The translations under genes were made by a program, and so were the position numbers. Shown here one piece after another: positions 33,815 through 43,195 of a DNA stretch of 64,000 bases. The stretch is from Acidobacterium capsulatum ATCC 51196 (GTDB taxonomy: Bacteria > Acidobacteriota > Terriglobia > Terriglobales > Acidobacteriaceae): contig NC_012483.1 in NCBI RefSeq assembly GCF_000022565.1, forward strand, positions 868,001-932,000. The letters run 5' to 3'. The notes under the pieces are model-generated. The model was not told where the DNA came from. It was given only the letters and a program-made list of their open reading frames with translations, and did no database searches. Each line of letters begins with the position of its first letter. The first letter of the stretch is position 1.

Positions 33815-36130
33815 TTACACGACGAAGGCCTGGGCGGGTAATTGGGGAAGCAGTCCCTTCTCCGCGCTGTACTGGGCGGCGTCGCAGGTCCAGAGATCGC
33901 TCCCACTCCATATCTCGAATAACCCTTGCGACTTCGCTGCTTCGAACTCGTAACGTTGCAGCGACACTGTGTACCGTTGCAGCTTCCGCAGGAGGTCGCG
34001 ATCCAGTTGCCGTGTGTCTGCAAGCTCCCGAAGGAGCGATGCTCCCTCGCCATAGGGCACGAATACGGTTGCAGTGCGGGACTCAATCATCTCGAATGCA
34101 TCCGCGAGCTCTGCGAAGTAAGGATTGTCGCGCTGCCTCATGTCCGCCAGATGCTCGCCCCTGCCCCCCGTGCCGCCGCTTTCGTAATAGCGCTGAAAAT
34201 AGTCGCTGATACTGCGCAGGTGATCCGTCTGCAAGCTCTCAAACTCGTCCAGCACGCCTTGAGTAATTGCGGCGGCAGCTTTGTAATCCATTCCCGGGTA
34301 GCGCTCATCTTCCGGCCGGAACACAATGAGCTTTCCGGCAGGAGCGCCTGCGGCTGCGGATGCGGTTCCTTCGCGGTCAACGCGTCCAGCAACCTGGATG
34401 ATGCTGTCCAGCGGACCAAGGGCGCGGAACGCGATCGGAACGCTGAGATCGACGCCCGCCTCGATGAGCTGGGTGGAAACAATGCGGCACGTCAGGCCAG
34501 CCCCAAGCCGGTGCCGAATTTCATCAAGCACGCGCAAGCGGTGCTGAGCGCACATGCGTGTGCTCAGGTGGAAAAGCCCTGTTTGTTCCTCTGAGGGAAG
34601 TCGCGTTCGCAGCCCGTCGAACACCGTCGCTGCATGATCCCGCAGATTGACCACGCAGAGCACCTGCCGTTGCTCCGCCAGACGCGTTGCGAGTTCTTCC
34701 CAACGGATGCGGTCTTCGATCTCCCAATCGATTTGGACGCGCTGCAAGGTTCGGGCCATTGCCGCAGACGTTTCCCCGGGAATGATGGGCTTTATGCTTC
34801 CAAAAGGAAACAAATATGTTTGCCGCGGGTTGCGGGCCTCAAAAGCAGGTTGGGTTGCAGTGGAAAGAACCACGCTGCAGCCCCACTCTTCCGCTAACTC
34901 GCGCAACATGCCAAGCAGCGGCGCGAGCAGCCGGCGAGGGATTGTCTGGACCTCGTCGAGAATGATGACCGAGCGGGCAATATTGTGAATGCGGCGTAGG
35001 TCCGACGGGCGATTCGAGAACAATGACTCGAAGAAGCGAACGCTTGTAGTCACAATCACCGGAGCGTCCCAGTTCTCGGTTTCAATCGTGCGTGGGTGAA
35101 CGGATGGCGAAATCTCGTCTTCTTCTGACGCACACGTTGTACTTGTCGTTTCACGTTCGCTTCTCATCAATGGGGTGACGGCACCGGAGTGATGCTCAAG
35201 CACGGCTTCGGGGCCAAACACATCCGCATAAATTTTCGCGTTCTGCTCAATGATCGAAAGGTATGGGATCACCACGATCACTCTACGGAGCTTGCCCTGG
35301 CTATGGGCGGCGTGTTCCAGCGCGAACCGCATCGCGCCAAGCGTTTTTCCCCCGCCGGTGGGCACGCAAAGGGAGAACACCCCGGGCGACTGTTTGGCGG
35401 CGTCGCTGCAATGCTGCTGTACCTGCGCACGCACGTTCAACACGGACGCGGCAGTTCCCCGTTTCCGCGCCGCATCTGCCACTCTGTCCAGGTAAATATT
35501 CATCTGCTCGAGCCGATGCTCCGAATGCAATTCTTGCTGAACGAGTAGACGCCCTGCCGTGTTCAGGCGGTCTGCGTCCACCAGGCAGCTCAGCAGCATG
35601 CGGGTCTGCATATCGACCGATCTTTGCTCTAGCCGGGACTTCTCCCTTGAAAAAGCGCTTCTGATCTCAGGAAAATCTGTAGCCGCCGCACCTAGTAGCT
35701 TTTGAGCAATCTCCCGCTCTGCTGCAAACGCAGGATTCCCGGGATCCGTTATGCACTCATGCTCAGAGAAGTCTTTAAGCCCGGCGTGATGGGCTGCAAT
35801 AGCACACACGGCCGGCATCGCCCACTTGCGGTCTGTCCCACAACCATCCTCATCGAAACAGCGCAAAGCGATTGCACCGTATATCGCGTGAGGGCACCGT
35901 GAAGATCCACCATGGAGCATTCGCTGAAAGCATTCCTGATACTTTCCATAGTCGTGCAGCATGCCGGCCGCATAGGCCAGAGTACTCAACGCAGATGCAG
36001 GTGCTGTTGCGCGCTCTGCTAGTTCCCGTGCGAGAGCTGCAACCTGCGCGAGGTGCTCTGACAGGGGCTGCCATCGGTGACCTTCTTCGTCGGGACTGCG
36101 ATTTGCATCAGAGTGTGCCCAATACGTCAT
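33815..36130 (-). CDS. cas3: Cas3 helicase-nuclease (type I-C)
   Basis: A 771-residue Cas3 with an N-terminal HD nuclease domain (H26 in PLSEHL, H59-D60 in GMLHDYGK, AAHHAGL near 113-117) and a superfamily 2 helicase: Walker A VPTGGGKT at 256-263, Walker B DEVQ at 392-395, and a later QVAGRVDREG motif VI. Cascade recruits it to unwind and degrade target DNA. It is the first gene of the cas operon. Its promoter should lie in 36131-36215. Confidence 0.96.
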   Translation of the reverse strand: MTYWAHSDANRSPDEEGHRWQPLSEHLAQVAALARELAERATAPASALSTLAYAAGMLHDYGKYQECFQRMLHGGSSRCPHAIYGAIALRCFDEDGCGTDRKWAMPAVCAIAAHHAGLKDFSEHECITDPGNPAFAAEREIAQKLLGAAATDFPEIRSAFSREKSRLEQRSVDMQTRMLLSCLVDADRLNTAGRLLVQQELHSEHRLEQMNIYLDRVADAARKRGTAASVLNVRAQVQQHCSDAAKQSPGVFSLCVPTGGGKTLGAMRFALEHAAHSQGKLRRVIVVIPYLSIIEQNAKIYADVFGPEAVLEHHSGAVTPLMRSERETTSTTCASEEDEISPSVHPRTIETENWDAPVIVTTSVRFFESLFSNRPSDLRRIHNIARSVIILDEVQTIPRRLLAPLLGMLRELAEEWGCSVVLSTATQPAFEARNPRQTYLFPFGSIKPIIPGETSAAMARTLQRVQIDWEIEDRIRWEELATRLAEQRQVLCVVNLRDHAATVFDGLRTRLPSEEQTGLFHLSTRMCAQHRLRVLDEIRHRLGAGLTCRIVSTQLIEAGVDLSVPIAFRALGPLDSIIQVAGRVDREGTASAAAGAPAGKLIVFRPEDERYPGMDYKAAAAITQGVLDEFESLQTDHLRSISDYFQRYYESGGTGGRGEHLADMRQRDNPYFAELADAFEMIESRTATVFVPYGEGASLLRELADTRQLDRDLLRKLQRYTVSLQRYEFEAAKSQGLFEIWSGSDLWTCDAAQYSAEKGLLPQLPAQAFVV

Positions 36131-36438
36131 GACTTCTCCGAAATCAGCTAGCGCCAGTCTCTGCTGCCTATCATCGCACTTCTGAATTTAGTCGTGGGAG
36201 GCGCTGATACCGGGGCTATGAGAATTTAATGCGCCCGTGAGTACAAGCGCCAGGGTTATCTATCTCGCGTACCTCCATCGGCAAAGTCTGACCGCACCGC
36301 GTTTCAGCAACGCCCAATGTTGGCCATCTTAGGGGACATCTTGGCGCGATACTCGCGAGCCTTTGCAGCCAAGCGTCTCCAAGAGGCATCGGATCTTCTA
36401 AATCCAATGAATGCGGGCTCATTACTAAGATCGATCCA
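36131..36438. other. intergenic region upstream of cas3
   Basis: About 300 bp between cas3 and the intron remnant. A 78-codon minus-strand ORF at 36216-36452 has no recognisable family and no clear ribosome site. I see no group II intron domain V signature here. The cas operon promoter is expected near 36131-36215. Confidence 0.45.
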
Positions 36439-36963
36439 TCAATCAAGGTCACTGAGTCGGCTTGGACATGTTGCCCGGCAATGGCATTCCAGGTCGGTCG
36501 ATTCGCCGGCCTCTTTGTTCCAACGCACTTGGCGCAACTGCCGGCGCTGAGTCCGGAATGCGTTTTGCTGGCCCAGATTCCCCTTGGCCAGCCCCCTTCC
36601 CTCCATCCCTCGCCACCAGCGGCGGATGAGCCGTTTCATTCGTTCCCACTTGACGCGACCATGCTGGCTCCGCCGTTTAAGAACGTGGTGCCAGAGGCGA
36701 CTGACCGTGAGGCGGAAGTGGGCTAGAGCGTGCCCGTTCCCCGGCACTCCGAAGTATCGGATATGCCCGCCCGCAACGGACTTCAACCACTTTCCGACTT
36801 CCGGAACAGGGTCATGCATGCGCCGCCACAAGCCGATCTTCACCTCTTGCAGCTTGGCTTGCATGCGCTCGCGAACCGTTTGCCGAAGCACCATGAACCT
36901 TCCCTTCTTTGTCTTCCCGCAGATGTGCGTGAAGCCGAGGAAGTCGAAGGTCTCGGGCTTACC
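36439..36963 (-). pseudogene. 3' remnant of a group II intron reverse transcriptase/maturase
   Basis: On the minus strand the frame suddenly becomes maturase-like at GKPETFDFLGFTHICGKTKK, then RFMVLRQTVRERMQAKL, PEVGKWLKSVAGGHIRYFGV and RRSQHGRVKWERMKRLIRRW. This is the C-terminal thumb/maturase part of a group II intron RT. The catalytic YADD half is missing: sequence beyond 36963 is antisense to the RHS fragment. After RRWW the usual C-terminal end is not seen, so both ends are damaged. Confidence 0.8.
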
Positions 36964-38391
36964 CAGACCAGCAATTGCTGGTACTACGACCAGTGGGGCA
37001 ATCGTCTGGATGCAGAGGGTTCGGCGACGGCTTATTCGAGCACGGCGGGAGGGGCTTCGCCTTGCAGTGGACAACCGGTAGTTCAATACAACACCAACAA
37101 CCAGATGACGGGCTCGGGTGCGCCCAACTATGATCAGGCCGGAGATGCGACTTCGGATGCGAAGGGCCGCCAGTATCTCTATGACGCGGAGGGCCGCATT
37201 TGCGCGGTGAAGGGTGCTGCCGTGGACGGGATCAGCGCGATGGTGGGTTATGTGTACGATGCCGACGGCAACCGCGTGGCCAAGGGGCCGATCACGAGCT
37301 GGAGCTGCGATCCGACGACGAACGGCTTTGAGAGCTCGGCTTATGAGACCGATTATGTGCTGAACCAGTCCGGCCAGACGGTGACGGAAACCACCAAGAG
37401 CGACACGGGCGTGATGCAGTGGAACTTCACCAATGTCTACGCCAACGGAGTGCTCTTCGCCACCTACGATGCGCAGGGGCTGCACTTCCTGCTCAATGAC
37501 TGGCTGGGCACGCGGCGTGCTTCGACCGACTATGAAGGGGTGCTCGAATCGCTCTGCGCCAGCCTGCCCTACGGCGACCAGCTCCAGTGCACCAACTCCC
37601 CGCAATCGCCCAACGAACAGCACTTCACCGGCAAACAGCACGACCAGGAAACAGGCAATGACTACTTCGGGGCCAGATACTATGCCGAAAATGATGCAAG
37701 GTTCATGTCCCCGGACTGGTCGGCCAAGGTCGAGCCGGTGCCCTACGCCAAGCTGGGTGATCCGCAGAGTCTGAATCTCTACGGCTACATGCTCGATCGT
37801 CCGCTCGATGGCGTCGATCAGAATGGACATCAATGCGCCGCTTGCAAAAAATTTATGCGCGCTGTCCACAACATAGTTGAGCTTAAGATTACCGGCGGTG
37901 CTGGTTACGCGCTGCAAGGGGGAATTGGAGGGCTAAAATTAAACATCAGAGAGGGGGCGTGGACCAGCGCCACCTTTCATCCGTTTTCAAGTCAGCATAC
38001 AACCCTTAAAGGCTTTCAGGGAACAAAGATAGCCGCATCCCTTTTCACCGTTAAAGGTCAATTCAATAATCCAGCGCCTGGTACTCCGATCAATGAAAGT
38101 CGGCCCGGAGCTAAAATTGGCATCTCACGTGGAAAAGCTACGGTTTCGCTTTCAAATACAGGCAAAATTAGCCTTGTCAGTCTGGGAGCGGATGTTGGCG
38201 CCGTGGGTGGGAGCTTTTCACTAAATCTCAATGTGCCAAATCTCGAGACCGCCGGAAAGACATTTTTCCCAGCAATGATGGAGGGAGGCGTGGATTTAAT
38301 CAATGGAGTATTTAATAATCCTGGGCCACACCCGCAGCCGCCATCTTGGAAGCTTTTCCCACTCGGAGAGGCCAGACAATACAGGCAATAA
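36964..38391 (+). CDS. C-terminal fragment of an RHS-repeat protein with variable tip (5'-truncated)
   Basis: RHS character begins at about 36970 (WYYDQWGNRLDAEGSA) and continues with YD repeats (YLYDAEGRICAV, YVYDADGNRVAK) and the RHS core end (FTGKQHDQETGNDYFGARYY, then LNLYGYMLDRPLDGVDQNGH). The last 175 or so residues are an unrelated, AT-richer, Gly-rich tip (GGAGYALQGGIGGLKLNI, SLGADVGAVGGSFSLNLN). The 5' part is replaced by an intron RT remnant on the other strand; an ATG at 36730 lies in that antisense part. The stop overlaps the next start as TAATG. The tip may be a toxin domain, inferred from RHS polymorphic toxins; expression is uncertain. Confidence 0.75.
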   Translation, partial: QTSNCWYYDQWGNRLDAEGSATAYSSTAGGASPCSGQPVVQYNTNNQMTGSGAPNYDQAGDATSDAKGRQYLYDAEGRICAVKGAAVDGISAMVGYVYDADGNRVAKGPITSWSCDPTTNGFESSAYETDYVLNQSGQTVTETTKSDTGVMQWNFTNVYANGVLFATYDAQGLHFLLNDWLGTRRASTDYEGVLESLCASLPYGDQLQCTNSPQSPNEQHFTGKQHDQETGNDYFGARYYAENDARFMSPDWSAKVEPVPYAKLGDPQSLNLYGYMLDRPLDGVDQNGHQCAACKKFMRAVHNIVELKITGGAGYALQGGIGGLKLNIREGAWTSATFHPFSSQHTTLKGFQGTKIAASLFTVKGQFNNPAPGTPINESRPGAKIGISRGKATVSLSNTGKISLVSLGADVGAVGGSFSLNLNVPNLETAGKTFFPAMMEGGVDLINGVFNNPGPHPQPPSWKLFPLGEARQYRQ

Positions 38392-38828
38392 TGGCGTTTC
38401 AGGAGAAGAGGGCAAAGTTTATGCTAGGGCATCGGACACCATGGCTCTTGTCTAGAAGAGCGAGTGCTCTGTTGAACGGTCTGAGCTGGATGACGGCAAT
38501 CGTGTCTATTGTTGGCATTGCTGCATCTTTCCTGCTGCCACCTGGACAGATCAATTTGGGCGACTCATTGTGGGCACGGTTCCTATTTTGGGTAATCTGC
38601 TGCCTGCTTGCGCCGACGATCGTAGGTGAATTTACCCTCTGGTTTTGTATGCTGTGGTTCTGTATTCGCCACTATAAAGCAAATATATTCATTAAGGCGA
38701 TTTGCCTAGCTATTCAAGTTTTCCTATTTTCCTGGGCGTCCGCGATTCTCTATTTCGTTGCTTATAGGCCGGAGTTCATGCGGCGTATAAATTCCGGTGT
38801 CACCGCCCCGCAAAGGCCGCACTGTTAA
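38391..38828 (+). CDS. four-helix membrane protein, candidate immunity protein for the RHS tip
   Basis: A 145-residue protein with about four membrane helices (WMTAIVSIVGIAASFLLPP; ARFLFWVICCLLAPTIVG; FTLWFCMLWFCI; AICLAIQVFLFSWASAILYF) and basic termini. Its ATG overlaps the RHS stop by one base (TAATG), which implies translational coupling. An upstream in-frame codon at 38346 would overlap the RHS gene by 46 bp and is less likely. Position directly after a variable RHS tip is the usual place of an immunity gene. No family is recognised. Confidence 0.65.
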   Translation: MAFQEKRAKFMLGHRTPWLLSRRASALLNGLSWMTAIVSIVGIAASFLLPPGQINLGDSLWARFLFWVICCLLAPTIVGEFTLWFCMLWFCIRHYKANIFIKAICLAIQVFLFSWASAILYFVAYRPEFMRRINSGVTAPQRPHC

Positions 38829-38945
38829 TGAGAATTATCTGGCGGGTGAATCTACTCTTGGCAGGCGTTCGTACTAGCGAAGATGGACATTGCGATTTTT
38901 ATTGTGACGACTATGACCTGCCCCCATTGTTCCTGCCAGTCATAA

Positions 38946-39062
38946 CTGGAGACTGACAACTGGGGACTGGGGACTGGCAACTGAAAACTAACCACTGAAG
39001 GCTGGGGACTGAATCCAGAGAGCTGAGAGCTACGAGCTAGCCGCTAACAGCTCAAAGCTGAT
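38946..39062. repeat. 7-mer GGGGACT-type tandem repeats in intergenic DNA
   Basis: The 428 bp between the membrane protein and the MFS gene contain no ORF. From 38946 the DNA is built of 7-bp units such as GGAGACT, GACAACT, GGGGACT and GGCAACT, passing into AGCT-rich units. The same 7-mers occur at about 48563-48595 and 61243-61298. Confidence 0.65.
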
Positions 39063-39256
39063 CTCCAAAAGCGAAAATCCCCCTCCCCTGCCGGTTCCCT
39101 CTGTCTGAGTGTATGTGGATTCGGGTATGATGATCGGGCCTGGGTTCTGGGTTTCATGAACCTGCCGGGTAAATCGGTTTTCCTGCGAAATCGCTCCCCG
39201 GCTCCATTCCTTGTGTTTCCCCCTCCGGTGCTGCGCGGAGGTTTTTGAAAGGTCGT

Positions 39257-40711
39257 ATGGCGCGTTTGAACAAATATGTAGTGTTTCTGGCGCTGATCGC
39301 CACGTTTGGCGGTCTGCTCTTCGGTTATGACACGGCAGTGATCAACGGCGCGGTGGACAGCCTGAAGGCTTACTTCATCAATCCGCGCTTCAGTGACCTG
39401 GCCAACCCGGCGCAGGCCGACGCGGCGAGTTCGCTGCTGGGCTTTGTGGTGTCAAGCGCGCTGATTGGCTGCATTATCGGCGGGCTGATGGGCGGCTGGG
39501 TGAGCACGGTGATCGGGCGCAAGCGCGGGCTGGTGATTGCCGCGGTGCTGTTTCTGATCTCCGCGCTGGGCGCTTCGGCGCCGGAGTTTCCCTTTGCGCC
39601 GATCGGCCACGGCGGCCCGGCCTATATGTGGAACTTTGTGATTTACCGCATTCTGGGCGGCATTGGAGTGGGCCTGGCCTCGATGCTTTCGCCGATGTAC
39701 ATTGCCGAGATCGCACCGCCCAAGGTGCGCGGCAACCTGGTGGCGTGGAACCAGTTCGCGATTATCTTTGGCATGCTGGTGATCTACTTTGTGAACTACG
39801 GCATCTCGAAGGGCGGCAACGGCGATGCGTGGCTGAACTCGATTGGCTGGCGATATATGTTCCTGTCGGGCGCGATTCCGGCCTCGATCTTTTTGCTGCT
39901 GCTGCTGTTTGTGCCCGAGACGCCGCGCTACCTGATGATGAAGGGCCAGGAAGCGAAGGCCCGCACGGTGCTCGACAAGCTGGTGACCAAAGAAGAGGCC
40001 GATCGCGAGCTGCGCGAGATTCGCGCGTCGCTTAGCCAGAATCACTCGGGCAAGCTGTTTTCGTTTGGCGCGTTTCTGATCTTCAGCGGCATGCTGCTGT
40101 CAATCTTCCAGCAGTTTGTGGGCATCAACGTGGTGCTCTACTATGCGACGGACATTTTCAAAGGCATGGGCATGAGCACCAACGCGGCGCTGATGCAGAC
40201 CATCATTGTGGGCGCGGTGAATTTGACGTTTACAGTCATCGCCATTCTCACGGTGGACCGCTTTGGACGGCGTCCGCTGCAGGTGGTGGGCGGACTGATC
40301 ATGGCCGCGAGCATGACGTGGCTGGGCATTGAGCTGTGGACCGGCGGCAAAGGCCTCGGCGCGCTGATTGCCATGCTGGTCTACACGGCCGGATTTGCCG
40401 TCTCATGGGGCCCGGTAACATGGGTGCTGCTGAGCGAGATCTTCCCCAACCAGATTCGCGGCAAGGCGATGGCCATTGCGGTCGCCGTGCAGTGGGTCGC
40501 CAACTATCTGGTGAGCTGGACCTTCCCGATCCTGAACAACAATCCATTCCTTGTGAAGCACTTTCACCATGGCTTTGCCTACTGGATTTATGGCGTGATG
40601 AGCATTCTGGCGGCGCTGTTTGTGTGGCGCAAGGTGCCGGAGACGAAGGGACGCACGCTCGAGCAGATGGAATCGCTGTGGGGCTCGCTCAAGAAGGCCG
40701 CCATCGGCTAG
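39257..40711 (+). CDS. MFS sugar porter (XylE/GalP-like sugar:H+ symporter)
   Basis: A 484-residue, 12-helix major facilitator of the sugar porter family. Family motifs are GGLLFGYDTAVINGA (helix 1), GWVSTVIGRKRGLV (loop 2-3), RILGGIGVGLASMLSPMYIAE, PETPRYLMMKGQ, QQFVGINVVLYYA, DRFGRRPLQVVGG and VPETKGRTLEQME at the end. ATG 39257 has AAAGG 4 bp upstream. It is followed by a terminator and, on the other strand, by lacI and a ROK kinase gene, suggesting one sugar-uptake module. The sugar is unknown. Confidence 0.93.
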   Translation: MARLNKYVVFLALIATFGGLLFGYDTAVINGAVDSLKAYFINPRFSDLANPAQADAASSLLGFVVSSALIGCIIGGLMGGWVSTVIGRKRGLVIAAVLFLISALGASAPEFPFAPIGHGGPAYMWNFVIYRILGGIGVGLASMLSPMYIAEIAPPKVRGNLVAWNQFAIIFGMLVIYFVNYGISKGGNGDAWLNSIGWRYMFLSGAIPASIFLLLLLFVPETPRYLMMKGQEAKARTVLDKLVTKEEADRELREIRASLSQNHSGKLFSFGAFLIFSGMLLSIFQQFVGINVVLYYATDIFKGMGMSTNAALMQTIIVGAVNLTFTVIAILTVDRFGRRPLQVVGGLIMAASMTWLGIELWTGGKGLGALIAMLVYTAGFAVSWGPVTWVLLSEIFPNQIRGKAMAIAVAVQWVANYLVSWTFPILNNNPFLVKHFHHGFAYWIYGVMSILAALFVWRKVPETKGRTLEQMESLWGSLKKAAIG

Positions 40712-40731
40712 TGCGGCTGCGAATGCAGAAA

Positions 40732-40769
40732 AGCCCCGGACCGCTGCGATGCGTGTCCGGGGCTTTTTT
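40732..40769 (+). terminator. Rho-independent terminator after the MFS gene
   Basis: AGCCCCGGAC (40732-40741) pairs perfectly with GTCCGGGGCT (40755-40764) and is followed by five further T. It sits between the convergent MFS and lacI genes and may serve both, since A residues precede the stem on the other side. Confidence 0.88.
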
Positions 40770-40796
40770 GTTTTTGTGTGCGGAAAAGTAAGCGCG

Positions 40797-41858
40797 TCAG
40801 CCGCGACCGGCGGCGACAATTTCGCGCGAGACGCCTTTGCAACCGCATGAGTTACGAATGACCAGCTCGGTGGGCAGCACGAGGCGGGTCTTGGGCAGCT
40901 CTTTCATTGGCGCGCCGGTGCGGATCATGTCAAAGAGCAGCTTGGCTCCGCTGCGGCCCAGCTCATGCGCCGACTGCCGCACGACGGTGATGGGCACGGT
41001 GAGCAGCGAGGCCAGTTCGAGATCATCAAAGCCCACCAGGGCAAGGTCGCGCGGCAGCTTGATGCCCAACTGCTGCAGCGTGTGCAGCGTCTGAATGGTG
41101 GTGACGTTGTTGAGGGTGAAGAGCGCGGTGGGCGGCTGCGGCCCCTCCAGCTTGCGCTGCAGTGTAAGCGCAACCGACCTGGCTGACTCCACCTTCCATA
41201 TCTGCGGATGCAGCCCGGCCTCTTTCATGGCGGTGGTGTAGCCGTGAATGCGCTCCTGAATGGAGAGCAGATCGGCGTCATAGCCGAGGCAGGCGATCTG
41301 CTTGTGGCCGTGGCCAATGAGGTGGCGCACGCCCTCTTCGGCGCCGATGGCGTTCTCAACGAGCACCTCGCTGGCGCTGAGCCCCTTGACCACGCGGTCA
41401 AGCGTGACGATGGGAATGCCCGCGGACTGCACAGCGAGCAGGCCGGGCGAAGCCTTCATCTCCATGGGCACGAGAATCAGGCCGGCGACATTGCGCGCGA
41501 CCATCATGTCGATTTCTCCGGTCTCCACTTCAGCGCGGTTGGAGGAGGTTTGAATGAGGGTCATGTAACCGTGGCGGGTCGCTACCTCCTGCACGGTGTG
41601 CGCGCAGGCTGAGAAGAAGGAGTCAGCGAGGGTGGGCACGATGAGGCCGATGGTGCGGGCGCGCTGCCCCTTGAGGATGCGGGCAGCCTCATTCGGCTGA
41701 TAGCCCAGCTTGGCGATGGCGCGCTGCACACGCTCGCGCACCTCGGCGCTCACATAGTTGCCGCCGTTCACGACGCGGGAGACGGTCATCTGCGCGACGC
41801 CGGCCTCGCGGGCCACGTCGCTGATAGTGGTTTTTCGCTGTGGCTTATCTTTGCTCAT
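40797..41858 (-). CDS. LacI family transcriptional regulator
   Basis: A 353-residue LacI-type repressor. The N-terminal HTH is TTISDVAREAGVAQMTVSRV with hinge helix YQPNEAARILKG, followed by a periplasmic-binding-protein-like effector domain (IGLIVPTLADSFFSA; ALVGFDDLELASLL). Convergent with the MFS gene and upstream of the ROK kinase gene on the same strand, it probably controls this sugar module. A LacI-type site is seen at 43182-43195. Confidence 0.93.
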   Translation of the reverse strand: MSKDKPQRKTTISDVAREAGVAQMTVSRVVNGGNYVSAEVRERVQRAIAKLGYQPNEAARILKGQRARTIGLIVPTLADSFFSACAHTVQEVATRHGYMTLIQTSSNRAEVETGEIDMMVARNVAGLILVPMEMKASPGLLAVQSAGIPIVTLDRVVKGLSASEVLVENAIGAEEGVRHLIGHGHKQIACLGYDADLLSIQERIHGYTTAMKEAGLHPQIWKVESARSVALTLQRKLEGPQPPTALFTLNNVTTIQTLHTLQQLGIKLPRDLALVGFDDLELASLLTVPITVVRQSAHELGRSGAKLLFDMIRTGAPMKELPKTRLVLPTELVIRNSCGCKGVSREIVAAGRG

Positions 41859-41942
41859 AAGTGAGGTCTACACGCTGACTCTATAAGCGCAGACGGGCGC
41901 GGCGCAACGAATGTTTCAGCAAAGTGCAAGAGCGGTCACGCC

Positions 41943-42947
41943 TCAAGCGCGCGGCAGAGGCCGCGGCACAAGCGGCAGCATGGCCGCGCCGAGCAGGCCT
42001 GCATCCGAGCCGAGACGCGCGCGGCAGATGTGCGTTTTGCCCGCTTCATATTGGTTGGGGTCGCGAGGCTGCGACATGCGGTAGACGTAGCTGAACTCCT
42101 CAAGCGTGGCAAACATGCGGGGCGCAAAGAGATTCCACGCGGCCGAGACGCCGCCGCCAATCGTGTAGAGGGGCAGGTTGAGCGTGTTGACCAGATTGGC
42201 CAGGCCCAGCCCGAGCGCGTGACCGGCCTGCTCATAGATGCTGCGGGCCACGGCATCGCCGGCCTCGGCCATCTGAGCGAGTTTGGCGGCGTTCAGTTGC
42301 GTGCCCGCTTCATCAGAATGCGCCTCAGTGGCCGCGACCAGATTCAGCTCGCGCGCGCGGCGCACAACAGCGGTCGCCGAGGCATAGACTTCGAGGCATC
42401 CGCGCGCCCCGCAGGCACAGGGCGGGCCGTTCAGAATCAGCGGACCATGGCCGACTTCGCCCGCCGCGCCGTTGAGCCCATGCCAGAGATGGCCATCGAG
42501 CACAATGCCGCCGCCCACTCCAGTGCCGAGCGTGATCATGCAGAGGGAGTCCACGCCATACTCGGCGCCCGCGCCCAGGCGGCACTCGGCCAGCGCGGCC
42601 ATGTTCGCGTCGGAGTTGACCCATACCGGCCAGGGCAGGCGCTCGGTGATCTCGCGGCGCAGTTCCACGCCGTCCCAGCCGGGCAAGTTGGGCGGCTGGT
42701 GCAAAACGCCGTCGGGTAAAGAGAGTGGTCCGGGACTGCCGACGCCGACACCGGCAAATTCGTGTGTTGCGACCAGTTCCTCATGCACCACGCGAATGGC
42801 CTCGCACATGGAGTCAATGACCGCGGCGGGGCCAGAGGCCGCATTGGTAGGAAACGCGATGAGTTTAAGCCGCTCGCCGCGCACGGTGAACGCTCCCACA
42901 CGCAGATTCGATCCGCCCAGGTCCACACCGATTGAAAACACTTCCAT
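41943..42947 (-). CDS. ROK family sugar kinase (glucokinase-like)
   Basis: A 334-residue ROK kinase starting MEVFSIGVDLGGSNLRVGAF (phosphate-1 loop). It has the catalytic-region stretch VWVNSDANMAALAE, GTGVGGGIVLDG, and the zinc motif CACGARGCLE of ROK proteins. The family phosphorylates glucose or related sugars with ATP. ATG 42947 follows GGGGAGAGAAGA, a good ribosome site, and is preferred over 43004. It ends 84 bp before the lacI start on the same strand. Confidence 0.9.
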   Translation of the reverse strand: MEVFSIGVDLGGSNLRVGAFTVRGERLKLIAFPTNAASGPAAVIDSMCEAIRVVHEELVATHEFAGVGVGSPGPLSLPDGVLHQPPNLPGWDGVELRREITERLPWPVWVNSDANMAALAECRLGAGAEYGVDSLCMITLGTGVGGGIVLDGHLWHGLNGAAGEVGHGPLILNGPPCACGARGCLEVYASATAVVRRARELNLVAATEAHSDEAGTQLNAAKLAQMAEAGDAVARSIYEQAGHALGLGLANLVNTLNLPLYTIGGGVSAAWNLFAPRMFATLEEFSYVYRMSQPRDPNQYEAGKTHICRARLGSDAGLLGAAMLPLVPRPLPRA

Positions 42948-43181
42948 TCTTCTCTCCCCGGCGGAACCGCCCGGCTTTGTGCGGGCAACAGGCCCGGAAT
43001 CCAATCCCCTTCGCAGTGTACGCGATTGTCAAATTTATGAGAACGCAATCACAAGTATGCAGCCAAAATGGCCATCGACCGTTCCTGCTGTGGCACCGGC
43101 TAAATCGAATTTAATCTACAGATGCGGCACATCTCCATGAAGAGTTCGTTATGGCTCAAGCAAATCGCGCTGCACGAGAAA

Positions 43182-43195
43182 TGATATCGATACCA
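43182..43195. promoter_or_regulatory. LacI-family operator candidate
   Basis: TGATATCGATACCA fits the general LacI/CcpA-type pattern TG-N2-A-N-CG-N-T-N2-CA. It lies in the 670 bp between the ROK kinase and the carboxypeptidase gene, 235 bp upstream of the ROK start. The link to the LacI protein at 40797 is inferred. Confidence 0.4.

Noticed and set aside
33646-34086. 146-codon minus-strand ORF over the 3' end of cas3
   Set aside because: Out of frame with cas3, Ser/Arg/Cys-rich, no ribosome site; cas3 frame is clearly coding there.
36216-36452. 78-codon minus-strand ORF next to the intron remnant
   Set aside because: No family or ribosome site; kept only as a note within the intergenic entry.
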